64,000 nucleotides of DNA from Setaria digitata (taxonomy: Eukaryota; Nematoda; Chromadorea; Rhabditida; Setariidae), in the NCBI GenBank assembly GCA_003640385.1, contig RCAB01000239.1, positions 31,566 through 95,565 of the forward strand. Reading direction: 5' to 3'. The stretch's first letter is position 1, and every line of letters starts with the position of its first letter. The notes under the pieces are model-generated. The model ran no database searches and was not told the origin of the DNA. It was given only the letters and a program-made list of their open reading frames with translations. Below are positions 36,901 through 49,651 of this stretch, in pieces. Both the position numbers and the translations under genes were made by a program.

Positions 36901-39900
36901 CGTTTGAAAAATATTTGTTTTCTTTTTTTTAAAATATATATATGAATATATTCATGCAATTTAATTGCTTTTCCTCTCGTTTTTCTAATTTTTTTCTTTT
37001 TTTTGTTTAGTTAGAAATTTTTAATATTTATTGTGAAAATTTAAAAAAAAAAAGGGATTTTTTCAATAAATGACTCGTAGCAAATAATTTTTTAATTTTT
37101 TTTTCTTTCAAATAGTTTGAAATTATATAATTGAATTATGGTCATTTATCATTTACTTTGTTCTCTAATTATTCCACTAATGTACCAATTAACATAGCTG
37201 TGAACTATTTTAATTTCAAAGATAACAAGCAAACAGAGTCATAAATCTGTGTCTTAACAAAATGAAAGGTAAACAAAAATCTTAAAAATAAAAAGAAAGA
37301 CATTGATTAATTAAATCAAATCAATAAAAATTGAAAAAGTTTAGATATTCGTTTCCTTATAAAATCTTGAAATGATTGATGAAAGAAATCACTTAAATAA
37401 AATTTGTCCACAAGAACTTTATATCATTCAATTATGAAATGCATCAGAAATGTACTATCACTTCTACTGATCATTATCAGTTAGTTTGAAAAAGGGTGGT
37501 TAATGAACGAATATATCAGAAGAGGAGATAATGAACAGTTATCACAAGCTGTTAATTAGCAGTGATAGAAATAATTGCAGTATTTTTTATTTGTAGTTAA
37601 ACGAAAAAAAAAAATGAACTATATAAATATTTTTTAGATCATAAATAATTCATTATTCCTTTCATTTTTCCTCCTTTTTTTTTTTTCTAATGTGCAAAAA
37701 CAAATTTTATTCTTTCGATGGATTAGTAGGAGACTAATTAGCTTATACTAATAATTTTAAAAGCACACAGTGCTTAAAGATGCAATTATTGATTGATTTT
37801 TTGGATCACTTCAGATCATTTTCTTTTTCACCCACTTCATACGTATCACTTTCGTTCATTTTATCAATTTATAGCAATTTCTGCCAGCTCGTAGCATTTC
37901 TTCAACCCAAATGCTTTTTCTCAGTTAATTTTCCCTTGCTTCGGAATCTTTTTTTTTTTTTCAAAATTTAAAGAGTTTAATTTAGAAAATTGTTAAATCT
38001 CTTTTCTTGCTATACTGATTGTACTGATTAGATTGTAGTTCAAACTTTATAAAATTAATATTTTTCACGCCTAAATCTTATTTATCAATTTAAATTTCTT
38101 GTTTACAAGATGTTTGAAGGTATTTTATCTGGTTTTCACTCAATCGTTTTCCTTGCATAAATGTAATTTTCCGAATTTTTGGCAAAAATTTTTAGACAAG
38201 AAAAGATTTCGAATTGAGCCAACTCATTAAACATTTAATAGGATTTTGCAACAAAAAATTAAGGAAGAAAACTGGAAAAAGTAATGCATTGAATTCTGCT
38301 TCTGCCAAATCTACAAAATTAATTTCCAAATTCTTCAATGAAATTTGCATCAGTACTGAAAAGATGATGTTTCGAAATTACCTGTAGGAGAGAAATGAGG
38401 CGTAAATATGAAACTTAGGCATGCCATTAAAGAAATAAATAACAGCAAAAAAAGTTGTTCAAGTTTCAATTTTTCTACTTGTAGGAGGGAAAAAAAAGGA
38501 AGATTGTAAGAAATATGCCAAATTATATCAAATCATAAAGTTACACATTCAAAATTATTGGAAATTACTTTTGAAAATAGATTAAAACTGAACTTGGAAG
38601 AAAAAAAAATTAAAATTATTAAATACTGTAAATTATATTTTAGTAAGATAAATTTAAAAGATTTTAAGTCTCATTTTAAAATTAATTCTTTCCATATATG
38701 TATTGACTTTTTATTTTCAGGGAAATTTTTAATTTTAACTTTTTTTTTTCTTTGCTTTATTCTTTCTTCTTTAGTTCAGTTTATTAGTTAGCATTTCATT
38801 TTTGCAGGAAATATTGCACTGAGCGATGGTTGAAAAAAAAAAAATAAAAAGAAAGTTTTTTGATTTGAATTTATTCTATTTTTGGTGGGAAAGAAAGACT
38901 GAAAGAAGAACTTATTTAGTTTGAAACTAAACAGTGAGACGACTGAAGAAAAAAAAAAATTCATTTTTTCATTTTATTTTGCAATTTTGGAAAAATCATT
39001 GATGATTGCGATCAGTGTAGTAACTAAAGATAAGCTTAAAATAATGAAAAATTTAAAACATAATTGAAAAAGTTCAGGATGCCTAGCAACTTAAGCCCTA
39101 ATTATTTATTCTATATAGTGGTGTAGTGTGAACGATAGTATGTTCAAATTTGGATTTCAATTAGATATTGCAGCTTTTATTTGAATTTTCACTCATGTAA
39201 TTGTTTTGTAGGTTTCCCATAATTAGTTTAATTAATTAAATTAGGAGGTTTGCTTAGAATTAATAAGACACTTATTTTGTTTTAACTACGTACTACTTTC
39301 ATAGAGGAATGAAAAGGGGGAAAAAATAAGTAAACAAAGAACTATCTAACAAATGAGAATTTAAAATATATAGTAAAAATTAGTATCTAAGATCTGGAAA
39401 AGTTCTAAAATTAGTTCATAAAATATTTGGAGAAGATGCTAAAGTGGGAGCTGTTTTAATTAGGATTTTTTTCATAAGTGCAAACTATTTAAAAAAAAAA
39501 GAAGCTTTTTTTTTATGAATTTCAACAAAAATTAACTTGAAGTATCGTCATAAATTTGAAATGAGATTGTTTCAAATGATCAAACATTTCCCATTTCTTT
39601 TAAAAAATTTCTTATTCAAAGTTCTTTCTAGGAAAAGAAAAGACTAAATTACTCTCTTGGGGAGCAGGACAGAATCATTGTGCATTGGTTTGTATTGGTA
39701 ATGCATAACTTATTATTGGAACTTACCATAGCCTAGTTTACAAATTATTATTATTTCAGTTTTTCAGTTCCAACTATTTTGCAAATGTTGAAAGTGTCAA
39801 ATTGATAATAAATTGAAAATGCTGGGAAAATTGCTGCTTATGCCTTCATATTATACTTGTTGTTAATTTATTAAACGATGAAAATATCTGATATAATTAT

Positions 39901-41406
39901 GGAAAATGCGAAATTACTTCAATACTTTGTATACCTTGAAAATTTTTTTCTATCAAATGATATATTGAATATTTATTTTAAAATTTACATTTTTAAAATG
40001 TTAACCTGTTTAACATAAGGAAAATAGGGAAGTCCCTTTTTCTAGTTATTTAAATTTTTTGCATTTTAACAACGAGTAATAGAAAATAATACGAAATTCT
40101 CGGCAATATTTACAAATTGCTCTCGAAATTATCAAAAAAAAAAAAAAATGCTGTGAAAGCATCGACAATTGATATTGTGTAATTGCTATTTATTTCAAAA
40201 ATTTCTTATAAAAAAAAAAAAAAAAAAAAAAATTTGAAGCAATTTTCAGTGACAAAGATAATTAATTTTGAAATTCTACCCAAACCTGCCAAGTTTGTAT
40301 CATTTGATCTTTTCCTCTATGAAAGTAATTAATTCATTAATTTCATTTTCAACGAGCAATTCCTCAGTACAACACAAGAATTTACAATTAATTAGCTTTT
40401 ATTATTAATTCTTAAATTAAAAAAAAAAACAAGTAAATGTGATTGCTTTTATCTTATCATTATCACCATAAATTTTTATTTGTTTTTACTCATTTTGTTT
40501 CCATTTATTTCTTTTTTTTTAATCTTTTTGAATTTGACAAAAAAAAATTATACTTTCAATTGATTTTTTTTTCTTAGATATTGCAATGTAATTAAAAAAT
40601 TATTTCATTTTTTATATTTTGTTTGCTCTTTCTCAGTCACAGACTATCATTTGTTTGCTATGAAGCTTAAAATTATGAACTGATTTGCATAGATTCCTAG
40701 CTAGAGCAAATAAATGCTAAATTAGTTATTTCACTTCTTCCTTACTTTCCAATACTTTCAATAGTTTTGCCATATTTCATTGGAACTGTTATCATTTTTT
40801 TTTCTTTCTTTCTTTATTTATTCATTTATTTTATTATATTTTATTTTTTATTTTTAACCAAATTAATTTTCATCTCCATCCTTCATCGTTTAAATTTAAT
40901 AAAACTAAATTTTGAAATTAGAAGAAACTATTTTCTATTAGTTAAAAAAAAAAATGTTTCCGAGTAAGAGAAAAAACTTAAAACTTGATAATTACTGTAT
41001 AATTTGTAGTTAGAAGCAAAATATTGAATACTTTTAGACTTCCGTCTACTCGCTTACTATTGCATGTTCTACAGTAAATGCTTCATTCTTGCCACTGCAT
41101 AAACCTCTCAAGTTTTTACAATTTTCGAATTTTTAAATTAAAATAGATTTCAATTACTTTCATATGCAATATAAATAGTAATAATTCATTAGTCTCAATT
41201 AGTGAAACAAAATAAGACGAGCCGTAAAGTCTTTTAAACGTTTAATTTTTGTCTTTTCACATTATTTTTGGGTAATGCAATTTAAACATTTTCACATATT
41301 TATTTTAAGTAAATGTTCAAATTTGATAATAATTTAATTTCGATGATAATTTAAGATTTTGTTTATCAACTGATAATAATGTTACACACTTTCTAGCAGA
41401 TAACAA

Positions 41407-41433
41407 ATGCCAGCGGTGGGTAGAAAAAAATGA
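41407..41433 (+). promoter_or_regulatory. Upstream open frame overlapping the PDZ gene start
   Basis: An eight-codon upstream frame (ATG at 41407) ends with TGA at 41431-41433, overlapping the main ATG at 41430 as ATGA. A CTTTCTAG acceptor ends just upstream (about 41398), so a trans-spliced mRNA would keep this uORF. It could reduce or couple initiation at the main start. Confidence 0.4.
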
Positions 41434-43418
41434 ATGCAATAGGTTTATTCACCGAGGAATTGAAAGAATGTGAAAATAAATGGGAAGAGGAAATACGTCT
41501 GGAACCGGATAAATCTATTAGCGGAGCGTTAGCATTCCGGTTAGCGGGAAGCAGGACACGTGGTGTCTTCATACAGTACGTTAATCAGAAGTCAAAACAG
41601 GTAAGCAATTAAGAGCATGAAATTTTCACTACAAAATTCTCTTCCTCAATCTTCTCTCCACTCATTTTCCCTTCCTCTTTCTTCATTCATGAAATCAAGC
41701 ACAAAAAATAGTTTAAAGTTTAAAAAAAAAAAAAAGAAAAGAGACATAATTCAGGCTAGTAACAGAACGATTAGCCAAATTGATTGCTTTTTCGATATCC
41801 TTTTCATTTAGATTTTTTTTTTTTTGGAAAATTGAGCATAATTAGGTTAGCAAAAAAAAAAAAAAGGAGAAAGAGATAAAATAAGCACAGGATGCTTTAG
41901 ATTAATAAAATCTTGATTTTTGAGATAAGATAGTGTTGAGCTGATCACTTTCTGATTGATAAATTCTTGAATCTTTTCAACGTCCAGGAGTAATTACTGC
42001 TTTGATTGCAAGCTTGGAAATCCTTTTACTTTCGATATTTTCCATCTATTGCAGTCGAGGATTCTCTACAAAGGTGATCAGATATTGAAAGTAAACGGGG
42101 CTGACGTACGACGCTTGACGTGTGATCAAATTGTCAACGTACTTCGTCTGGCTGTAAACAACAACGGTTACGCACTAATGCAAGTAAGATTTTCTGAGTT
42201 CAAAAGTTTAAAATTTAAATTTGCAATACTTTTCTCAGTCGTCAAATGAAAGAAAATTTTGGTGAAAGAAAAGAATTTTTTGGCTTAACCGAAACTCAAA
42301 TTTTGCAGATTTTTGAAGAATAATTTGAAATTTAATTTCAGGTTAGCCGGCAGTTACGATATGTCGATGATGTCTTGTGGGAAGTTAGCAAGGATGAGAA
42401 CGGAAACTTGCATTACTGCTATCCAGTACATGATCTAACAACCAATAGTATTTTACCGGAATCTCTTTCTGACATGACCGGATTAAACGAATCAGCAATT
42501 TATGCCAAAGTATGAATGTATTCATGGAATGTTTGAATCTTCAGATCTCGAAAGCTTTAACAAATAATTGAATAATTGATCTAATATTTTCAACAGAAAT
42601 AAGTAATTCGGTGAGAAACTTTTCGTTCCAAATTTATCAGTAAGCTTTGAAATAATGAGTGACTTATCAATTTAGTGATAATTTACGAATGAGTTAATCA
42701 AAAATTATCATTATCAGGCAATGAAATCGTCAACATTTTATTGTGATGATCTGACACAAAAAGAATCCATGCAGTTGGTTTGCTTTAGTGAAGTCAATAA
42801 ACGGCAATTTTCACTTTATAAAAAAAGGTAAATTTAAAAAAAAAAAATTAATTGCATGAAGTTTATTTCAATTAAAATTTAAAAATAATTATAGAAAATC
42901 AACGATGTTTGGTTATGTGAAGCAGGCATTTGTCGATGATATCGAATGTGAATATGAGGAGAAGTGTGCTGAATGCTCAAAATATTCCACAAAGGTTGCC
43001 CAAATTAAAATAATCAATTTAGTTAAAAAATAATTGTGATAGCAGCAATGATTAGTGATAATAGCAATTAAGAAAAACAATTCGCTTATTTGATAAGAAA
43101 ATTAATATTGGATGGGAGGAGAGAAAGGCATAATAATAAATTTTATAAGTGTTAGAATTATTTGTTGAATTATTTATTTGAAAATGAAAAATTATTAACA
43201 TTTTATATCTAAATAAATGGTCCTCTGTTTGGATTATTATTTAAATTTTAAATTATTTTTGAACTATTTGCAAAATTTTAAAAAATTAACTTTTCCAGTG
43301 GCGTTGGCATGTTATGAAACATCGTTGGGCAATAAATGCAATGAAAATTCTTCCAAAATCTGCGTCCGATTTCTTCGGCTTACGAATTTATCAAAAGGCT
43401 TATTATAATTTAATTTAA
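41430..43418 (+). CDS. PDZ-domain protein, otherwise unrecognised
   Basis: Six exons (41430-41600, 42055-42183, 42342-42509, 42718-42827, 42895-42994, 43299-43418), all phase-consistent, encode 265 residues ending at TAA 43416-43418. Residues about 22-103 form a PDZ domain: ALAFRLAG in the carboxylate-loop position, TRGVFIQYVN, then LYKGDQILKVNGADVRRLT, the typical GDxIxxVNG motif, and the helix CDQIVNVLRLAV. PDZ domains bind C-terminal peptides in scaffold proteins. The rest (RYVDDVLWEVSKDENGN, a Cys-containing ECEYEEKCAECSKY, and a basic C-terminus WRWHVMKHRWAINAMK) is not recognised. No signal peptide or membrane segment is seen, so it is probably cytoplasmic. A second plus-strand gene starts shortly after, and splicing into it cannot be excluded. 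Confidence 0.8.
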
Positions 43419-43948
43419 AAAACAATAATGATTTAACGAACTGAATAAGAGCATAGCATATTGGAAATTATTCAAAAAAAAAAAAAAAAAAAAAAAAAAC
43501 GGATAAATTTTCAAAGGAATTGTTTTTTTTTTCTTTTAAATTAACTGAAATTTCATAAATTTCCATAATTGCTGTTGCATTTAATCATTCTGAGATTTAT
43601 TGTATTTTTTCTTATTAATTTTTGCAATATTTTGAAAAATTATAAATTAATAAACAGATATAACTTTTTAGCATGATAATTTTAACCTCTCTTCTTCCAC
43701 TGTAAATTGGCTACATCTTTTCACTATTGGTATCTCCCGGGGAGAACGAGAGAATAGGTAGTCTGAGAGATATGGATGGATGATTGGTAGTGCAGTAGAA
43801 AGTGGGAAGAATTTTTTATGAGAAAGCCATCTCCTATCAGAAATTAGATAATCAATTTCGTTTTATATATATATATTTTTTAATATGAAATTAATCATTG
43901 ATGAAATTGATGAAAATTTTTCAAAATTTGCAATTTTATTAATTTTAG
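43419..43948. other. Spacer between PDZ gene and next plus-strand gene, with a GC-richer island
   Basis: A poly-A tract (43475-43499) is followed by an unusually GC-rich stretch at about 43735-43860. Within it an ATG at 43780 followed by two codons and a GT donor (43787) would give a phase-1 start (Met-Ile) joining the exon at 43949. The island may be a promoter or first-exon region. Confidence 0.35.
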
Positions 43949-46900
43949 ATTCAGCCATTTATTCTTTACCTGCGCAAACTAGCAATTTATTAATAAATTC
44001 ATTACAATTAGATATTAATTATGGTACTCACTTTGTCATTAATTAGTGAAAATGAAATAAGCTACAATAATCAGTTTTCCTTCACGTTATTTTTTGCTCG
44101 TCATTCGCTTAATTTAATCATTCCATAATGAATTTTCACATGCTTTATATTTGTATTTGAAAATTTGAAATAAATTATGCACATGAATTGTCTGACAGTC
44201 ATGTCGAGATTTCTCGACTCTCGATTTCTCTCATTATTTTTACTAAATATCATTAATTTGGTTAATCTTAATCACTAACATCATTCATTATCAATAATTC
44301 GTTTCGTTGGCCATTTTAATGCAGTTCATTTGGAAATTAAAAAAAAAAACGATTTTAAGAAATGATTGAAATTAATGCAAATTTCTGCTAAAATATTATG
44401 CAGGNTTCGTTGGCCATTTTAATGCAGTTCATTTGGAAATTAAAAAAAAAATGATTTTAAGAAATGATTGAAATTAATGCAAATTTCTGCTAAAATATTA
44501 TGCAGGTTTTAGTTTTTCCTCTTTTTTTTTTTTTGCTTAATTTGTTAGTATAAAATTTTTGATAATTCATTTTTTAGCTTATTTTATAATTTGTCTTTTT
44601 TTCTAACTTACTGACCGTCTAATAATGTCATTAATTACTACACCATTCCATAATTTAGGCATTACGCTTGGCGCACCGTACAGACTAGGGTAATCATTTC
44701 TCAAACTGTTCATCATATCATTTTATCATTTGATAATTACAACAAAGCTAGTTTCAGGTAATATGAAGCTCAATGAATTTCCGTCACTCATCACGTGTAG
44801 CTTCTATAAATATGAACAATTTTACAGTTTATAATTTTTTGAAATTGATAATGATGCAAATTGAATTATTAGCTATTTTTTTCTTTCTCTTTTTTGTTCA
44901 TCGTTTTCAAAAATATAAGCGTAGAAATAATTTTTCGAAAATGATCAGTAGTATCTGTTACTAAATTCGTTACTTACGTAAGTTAATTTACGCAAACGTC
45001 TGTCTATACTACTTGATTTTATGCAGTGGACGACTTGAACTAGTAATTAGTTTTTGTTTTCTATTTTGTTCAAAATTCTCGAAAATTTAGACATCCCGAG
45101 AATGATCAACCACCTCGTCGCATCTATCCAAACTTTTCCACTGATTACATGAAAGGTAGTGATATGCTGGTGATATTCACACATTGCTATTATCATAAAA
45201 TGCGCAAAGATGAAATTACCACAGAATTGGGCCGTTCATTGTTTGCTACCGTTCATGGCATACGATATATTGAATGGTATTTGTGCAATCAATCAGATCA
45301 ATTATTTTACTGATCATTATAAGAGATAGCGATAGGATCACATTGTCGAGAAAAATTTTGTATTTAAGTGTTACGAAAATTAATTTTCTGCTTCCCAAAA
45401 TAGCTTCTTTTTTTCTTTTCAAGCAATTCGCACTGTAATTACAAAAGAATTTCACTAAATTTTAACAGGTTTCATTTAAATTTAAACCCTTCCGAGCAGC
45501 AAGCAACACTTTGTTTGTGTTTCAATCAGCTGTGAAATTTTTTCATCTGTACAAATTCATCCTTACAATTAATTCATAGATGAAATTTCATTCAAATAAA
45601 ATGGATGAAATTTTCGATTGAAATTCATTGCAATATCAATAAATGAGGAAAAGGGAAAGAAAAGACTATTAGATCAAATGAGATGAAAAAATTAAATGAG
45701 TTGAAATAATTTCATATTTTATCGTTGTTGCTCCTCACAGAAAACGAATCCTTTTCTCTCCTTTATGTTAAAAAATAATTTCTAATTAAGTTTCAATTAA
45801 CCATAGCTATAATTATAGTTCAAATTTGAAAAAATAATACATATATATATATATGTTTTTGTCCATTGATGTGTGCGTTAAGTTTTTCGTAAAATTTGAA
45901 CAAAATTAATTATTACATTACAGGACAGTGCATATAAAAAAATTAAAGCGAGAATTTAGTGTTGAATTGGTAAGACAAACCGATACTAATATTAAGGGTG
46001 AATATCGAGTACAATTTAGTGCGCAATCAAGAAATGCCCGAAAAAGTTAGAAAACATTTCACTTCTCAGTAAAATTGAAAAAAAATGGAAAAAAAAAGGC
46101 AAAAACAAAAGGATGAAACTTGAAAAGCTTAAGCTTACTTTAAACTTGAATGTATAATTTTTGGAAGCTAATCATTGATAAATGTGTTAATGAAAATTAA
46201 ATTTTTTACATTGGCTGATAAATGTGTTAATGAAAATTAAATTTTTTACATTGGCTGAAAATATCATTCATCCAATTGTTGTTCAGCCGAAATTTCATTC
46301 TTTATTTTTTAAATAAATGAATTACGAATTCATTTAATTGTATTGCTATCTTGTAAAATTTCAAATTGCACATTGAAATTAAAATGATGGAATGATTCAC
46401 TCGTAATTTTGTTTTCTTTATTGCAATTTTGCTTAGATATTTTGACAATTAATGGGGCAGAGAAAATAGTTCCATTCATTTTAGCGAAGTTTCAAATAAA
46501 TTAAGCATTTTCAGTTGAAACTTTCTCGGCGCAATGGCATGAACTGAAACATCGCGTTGAATTTGTACCAAATTATGCTGAAACTTTAGCAGAATTATAT
46601 CAAAGTGATGAATTTAATGATGGCCAATTGAAAATTGAAATTCGATTAGCATTCGCACTGCAAGATTTCATTTACATCGTACCGGATATTGATTTAGATC
46701 CATTAATTAGTATTGAGACACAATATGTGGATGATGAACGATTGCAATCATCATTATTCATTAGACAAATTACTAAAACGTATGATTCTCGAGATTTTTT
46801 TTCAACATCCCGGAAGTATACGGGAGCTCGCGGGTTCTTGATACAAGCATCAAATTAATTGTAAATTATTAAACTTTATGATACAAACTCTTGTCACTTT

Positions 46901-49651
46901 TCATATTCGAAAACAATTATTACTGATATTTATACTAATGGATTCAAAGTGGATGGATAATTATTTAAAAAAAAAAAAAAAAGAAAAAAAGAAAGCATAA
47001 AGATATTTGCTGTCTAATTAAAAGTGGTCAATGCAGTAATTAATTAAAGATATTGTAAATTATTGAATTTTTGAAATGATTAACAGGATAGCAGCTGGTC
47101 TTTTTATAAAATTTAACAAGGATTTCCATTTTACTCCTTTTTTTTTTTTAAATTTTATTCACAGATATGCTGAAATTTTGTTTCTGCTTAATCAAACTTC
47201 AACCATCTGAAATAATAAAAGAGCCAGAAAATAAAATTTCATTTCTTTTTAACAATAAATTCGAAAAAGAAACTATTTCTTGTTTTTCAATTAATTGCAG
47301 AATGTTTAATATAATATGCACAGATGGGATCTTATCATATGATCGGTATTGTTTGTATATAACATGTCGATATTTCCACGAATATATGGATTGCTATCCA
47401 ACTCAAAATGCGATAAAAATTCAATTTCATTCAACTATCATTCAACAGGTCTTTAAAGCTACTCAATCTTGAATCAATTAAAATTCTTTTTTTTTTTTAC
47501 AAAAAAGTCTCAAGTTTTTTTCTGAAATTTTTGATGACAAAAAGTTTTTGTTGAAAAAATTGAACAGGTAAAGCAAAATGTAAAAATTTTCAAGCAATGA
47601 TAATTGATAAAAATTATCGACTAGGCCCAAAATCCTTCACTCATTATTTAATAGAATATGCACAGATGGGATCTTATCAAAACGCCGGTATTGCTTGTGC
47701 AAAATCAAGTTAGGTAGTTAGTTTGGGTGAGAATTAATAATTTCCAGTAACACAATTTTGGGACTTAAATTAGCCATTATTGTCTGTGTTAATTGAAATG
47801 ACTGACATTAATTAAATAGTTGCAATTTCCAGGTAATGTCATTTGCATTTAACGGTATGTGTCGGGTAAGATATTACGGTGGCAGTCTGAATTCGAGTGA
47901 TTTTTTAAATTTTCAACAATTTCTTGCTTGCTTAAATCTGTTAAAACCATTAATGTATCGCGAACTATTGCAAATGTATGACGATGAACATTGTCGCATG
48001 TTTCAAAAGGTCAGCATAATTAGATGACAACTTAATTATCCACTTGATAAATAGAAACTATTATTTAATTAGTCACTCAATTTAGGTAACATAATTTGCT
48101 GGACTTTATCAATTTATATTCTGTCTAATCTCGATCTAGTCTTAATTCAATTTAATTTAATGCTAAATTTAAATTTAGACTGGGCCAATTAAACTGTATT
48201 AAACTAGTTTGCAGTAAATTAATTTAATTAGGTTAGTCTGATTTACTTTAACTTGGTTTAATTTAACTTAATTCGATTCCCTTAATTTTGACTTGAGATT
48301 AAGCAGCTTCATTAATCAGTCCGACCGGTTATGCTTAATTAACAACAAGAATAATAATACTTAATTGTTCGAATTATTTAAAGCTTTTCTAATTACTAGT
48401 TGGTCAAAACATTACTTTTTCATTAAATATCTCATCAACTATCCAAATATGAACGAATCAATAATTAATTATTAATAATAATAATTTTTCCATGAGTTCC
48501 TTTGCCGAAATACTTATTTATGAAACATTAATCATGACAATCACAATTTATTGCCATGGACTATTTTGACTTCACTGATTTAGCCTAATTGTCAAGAACT
48601 AGTCTCGATTCAAGCTACACTAATTAGCTTCTCCTCTTCAGCCCTCTGTCACTATAAATAGCACAAATGAAAAAAAAAAAATTAAATAAAATTTAATTTG
48701 TTATTTAAGTTATGCGATTCAGTACAACCACCTTGCGAAGCTAACACACTTCAATTTTTGCGAATTGCAATCCGGTGGGGTTTCCCGAAACTTGAAGCCT
48801 GCACAATTGCACGGATTGTGGGAGTATTTCCTGATACTTACTGGTGAAAACACATAATTTTGTTTTGTTCTGAAAAATTATATGATTTCAAATATTAATT
48901 CGTTAATTTAATTCAAATTTCCTAACGGCTAATCGATTAAAAATTCATTTTAATTTCATTAAATTTCATAAAAATATTGATAAAATGGAAGAATGGAAGA
49001 AATTATAAATTCTTTTGAATATGNATGATTTCAAATATTAATTCGTTAATTTAATTCAAATTTCTTAACGGCTAATCGATTAAAAATTCATTTTAATTTC
49101 ATTAAATTTCACAAAAATATTGATAAAATGGAAGAATGGAAGAAATTATAAATTCTTTTGAATATGTGATATTACTAAAGAAAGACCTAGCATTTAAAAA
49201 ATTTTTGTCGTAAAATGAACAGATGGCTTGAAATCAGTTTTTATTTACATTTTTAATTTTTGATTAAAATTTAATTTTATTTTTTATCGATTTTTCTGTT
49301 TTATTCTTTCAACTTTTCATTTTATATTACAATTTCAGCTTGCATTTAAATGCCAATGAGCAACCATACATTGTGCAAGAAATGATACAAGCTCGTTTAA
49401 ATTATGAAATGTGCATGGATCATGAAGATTGGGCTGATTTCATAAGTGGCCAAAAAATTTCACCATTGGAACAAATTGAATTACTGAAGAGTAAATGCAA
49501 GCAGGTGTACAAATGGATTGGCCAAGGCCTAATGTCCACTATACCAGAGCCTGGGCCACCGCCACCAGCTCTTCCTGAACAGAATCTTTTCGAAATTTCA
49601 CCAATACTCCAGACACTGTTTACCCATGATGCTATGGAAGAATTAGATTAA
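43949..49651 (+). CDS. Unrecognised multi-exon protein (5' end and internal structure partly unresolved)
   Basis: I do not recognise the product. Exons supported by splice sites and phase are 43949-44023, 44659-44689, 45091-45276, 45924-46045, 46515-46815, 47301-47448, 47833-48009, 48710-48843 and 49339-49651. A tiny start exon at 43780-43786 would give 497 residues. Landmarks are LGAPYRLGHPENDQPPRRIY, DYMKGSDMLVIFTHCYYHKM, then AQWHELKHRVEFVPNYAETL, YDDEHCRMFQK, a helix-like region near residues 395-450 and a proline stretch PEPGPPPPALPEQ before the C-terminus MEELD. No signal peptide or membrane segment. Exon 46515 can instead read through to TAA at 46858, ending a 254-residue protein. The downstream exons would then form a separate gene, possibly starting at ATG 47167 after a strong acceptor. 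Both alternatives are in frame. Confidence 0.55.
44302..44507. repeat. Direct duplication of about 102 bp around a single N (assembly junction)
   Basis: Copies 44302-44404 and 44406-44507 differ by one A in a poly-A run and one base, with N at 44405. Intronic in the unrecognised plus-strand gene. Confidence 0.85.
46176..46258. repeat. Two-copy 40-bp tandem duplication
   Basis: The 40-bp unit beginning TGATAAATGTGTTAATG is present twice without an intervening N, so unlike the N-flanked pairs it may be genuine. It lies in the intron between exons 45924-46045 and 46515-46815. Confidence 0.9.
47625..47721 (+). other. Partial duplicate of exon 47301-47448 (possible alternative terminal exon)
   Basis: It shares a 25-base identical core with exon 47301-47448 and encodes the same FN-x-ICTDGILS-xx-RYCL pattern in the same frame. 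After a CTAG acceptor it reads 31 codons and ends at TAG (47719-47721). The phase matches the donor at 46816, so it could be a mutually exclusive 3' terminal exon. It could also be a decayed exon copy. Confidence 0.45.
48882..49165. repeat. Direct duplication of about 141 bp around a single N (assembly junction)
   Basis: Copies 48882-49023 and 49025-49165 match except for a few substitutions, with N at 49024. Intronic in the unrecognised plus-strand gene. Confidence 0.85.

Larger units (their letters stand above)
28602..41429. other. 12.8-kb AT-rich region without a supported complete gene
   Basis: The 28602-29300 part is less AT-rich and has many GATAA/TTATC motifs, so it may hold the promoter of the minus-strand gene. 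The rest is dominated by A/T runs. Isolated coding-like segments with splice signals occur at 30959-31018 (plus) and at 31193-31240, 33680-33702 and 33911-33951 (minus), listed separately. A short minus-strand frame near 36720-36830 also looks coding-like but has no splice context. No tRNA or rRNA was recognised. Confidence 0.4.

Noticed and set aside
36702..36959. Minus-strand frame containing KFDVAGKYVSKVFPNEYGS
   Set aside because: It looks coding-like over about 40 codons, but I found no matching splice sites or neighbouring exons.
45091..45276. Possible caspase-like p10 reading for the segment GSDMLVIFTH
   Set aside because: A loose resemblance only. No QACRG active site or GSWFIQ motif is present in neighbouring exons.
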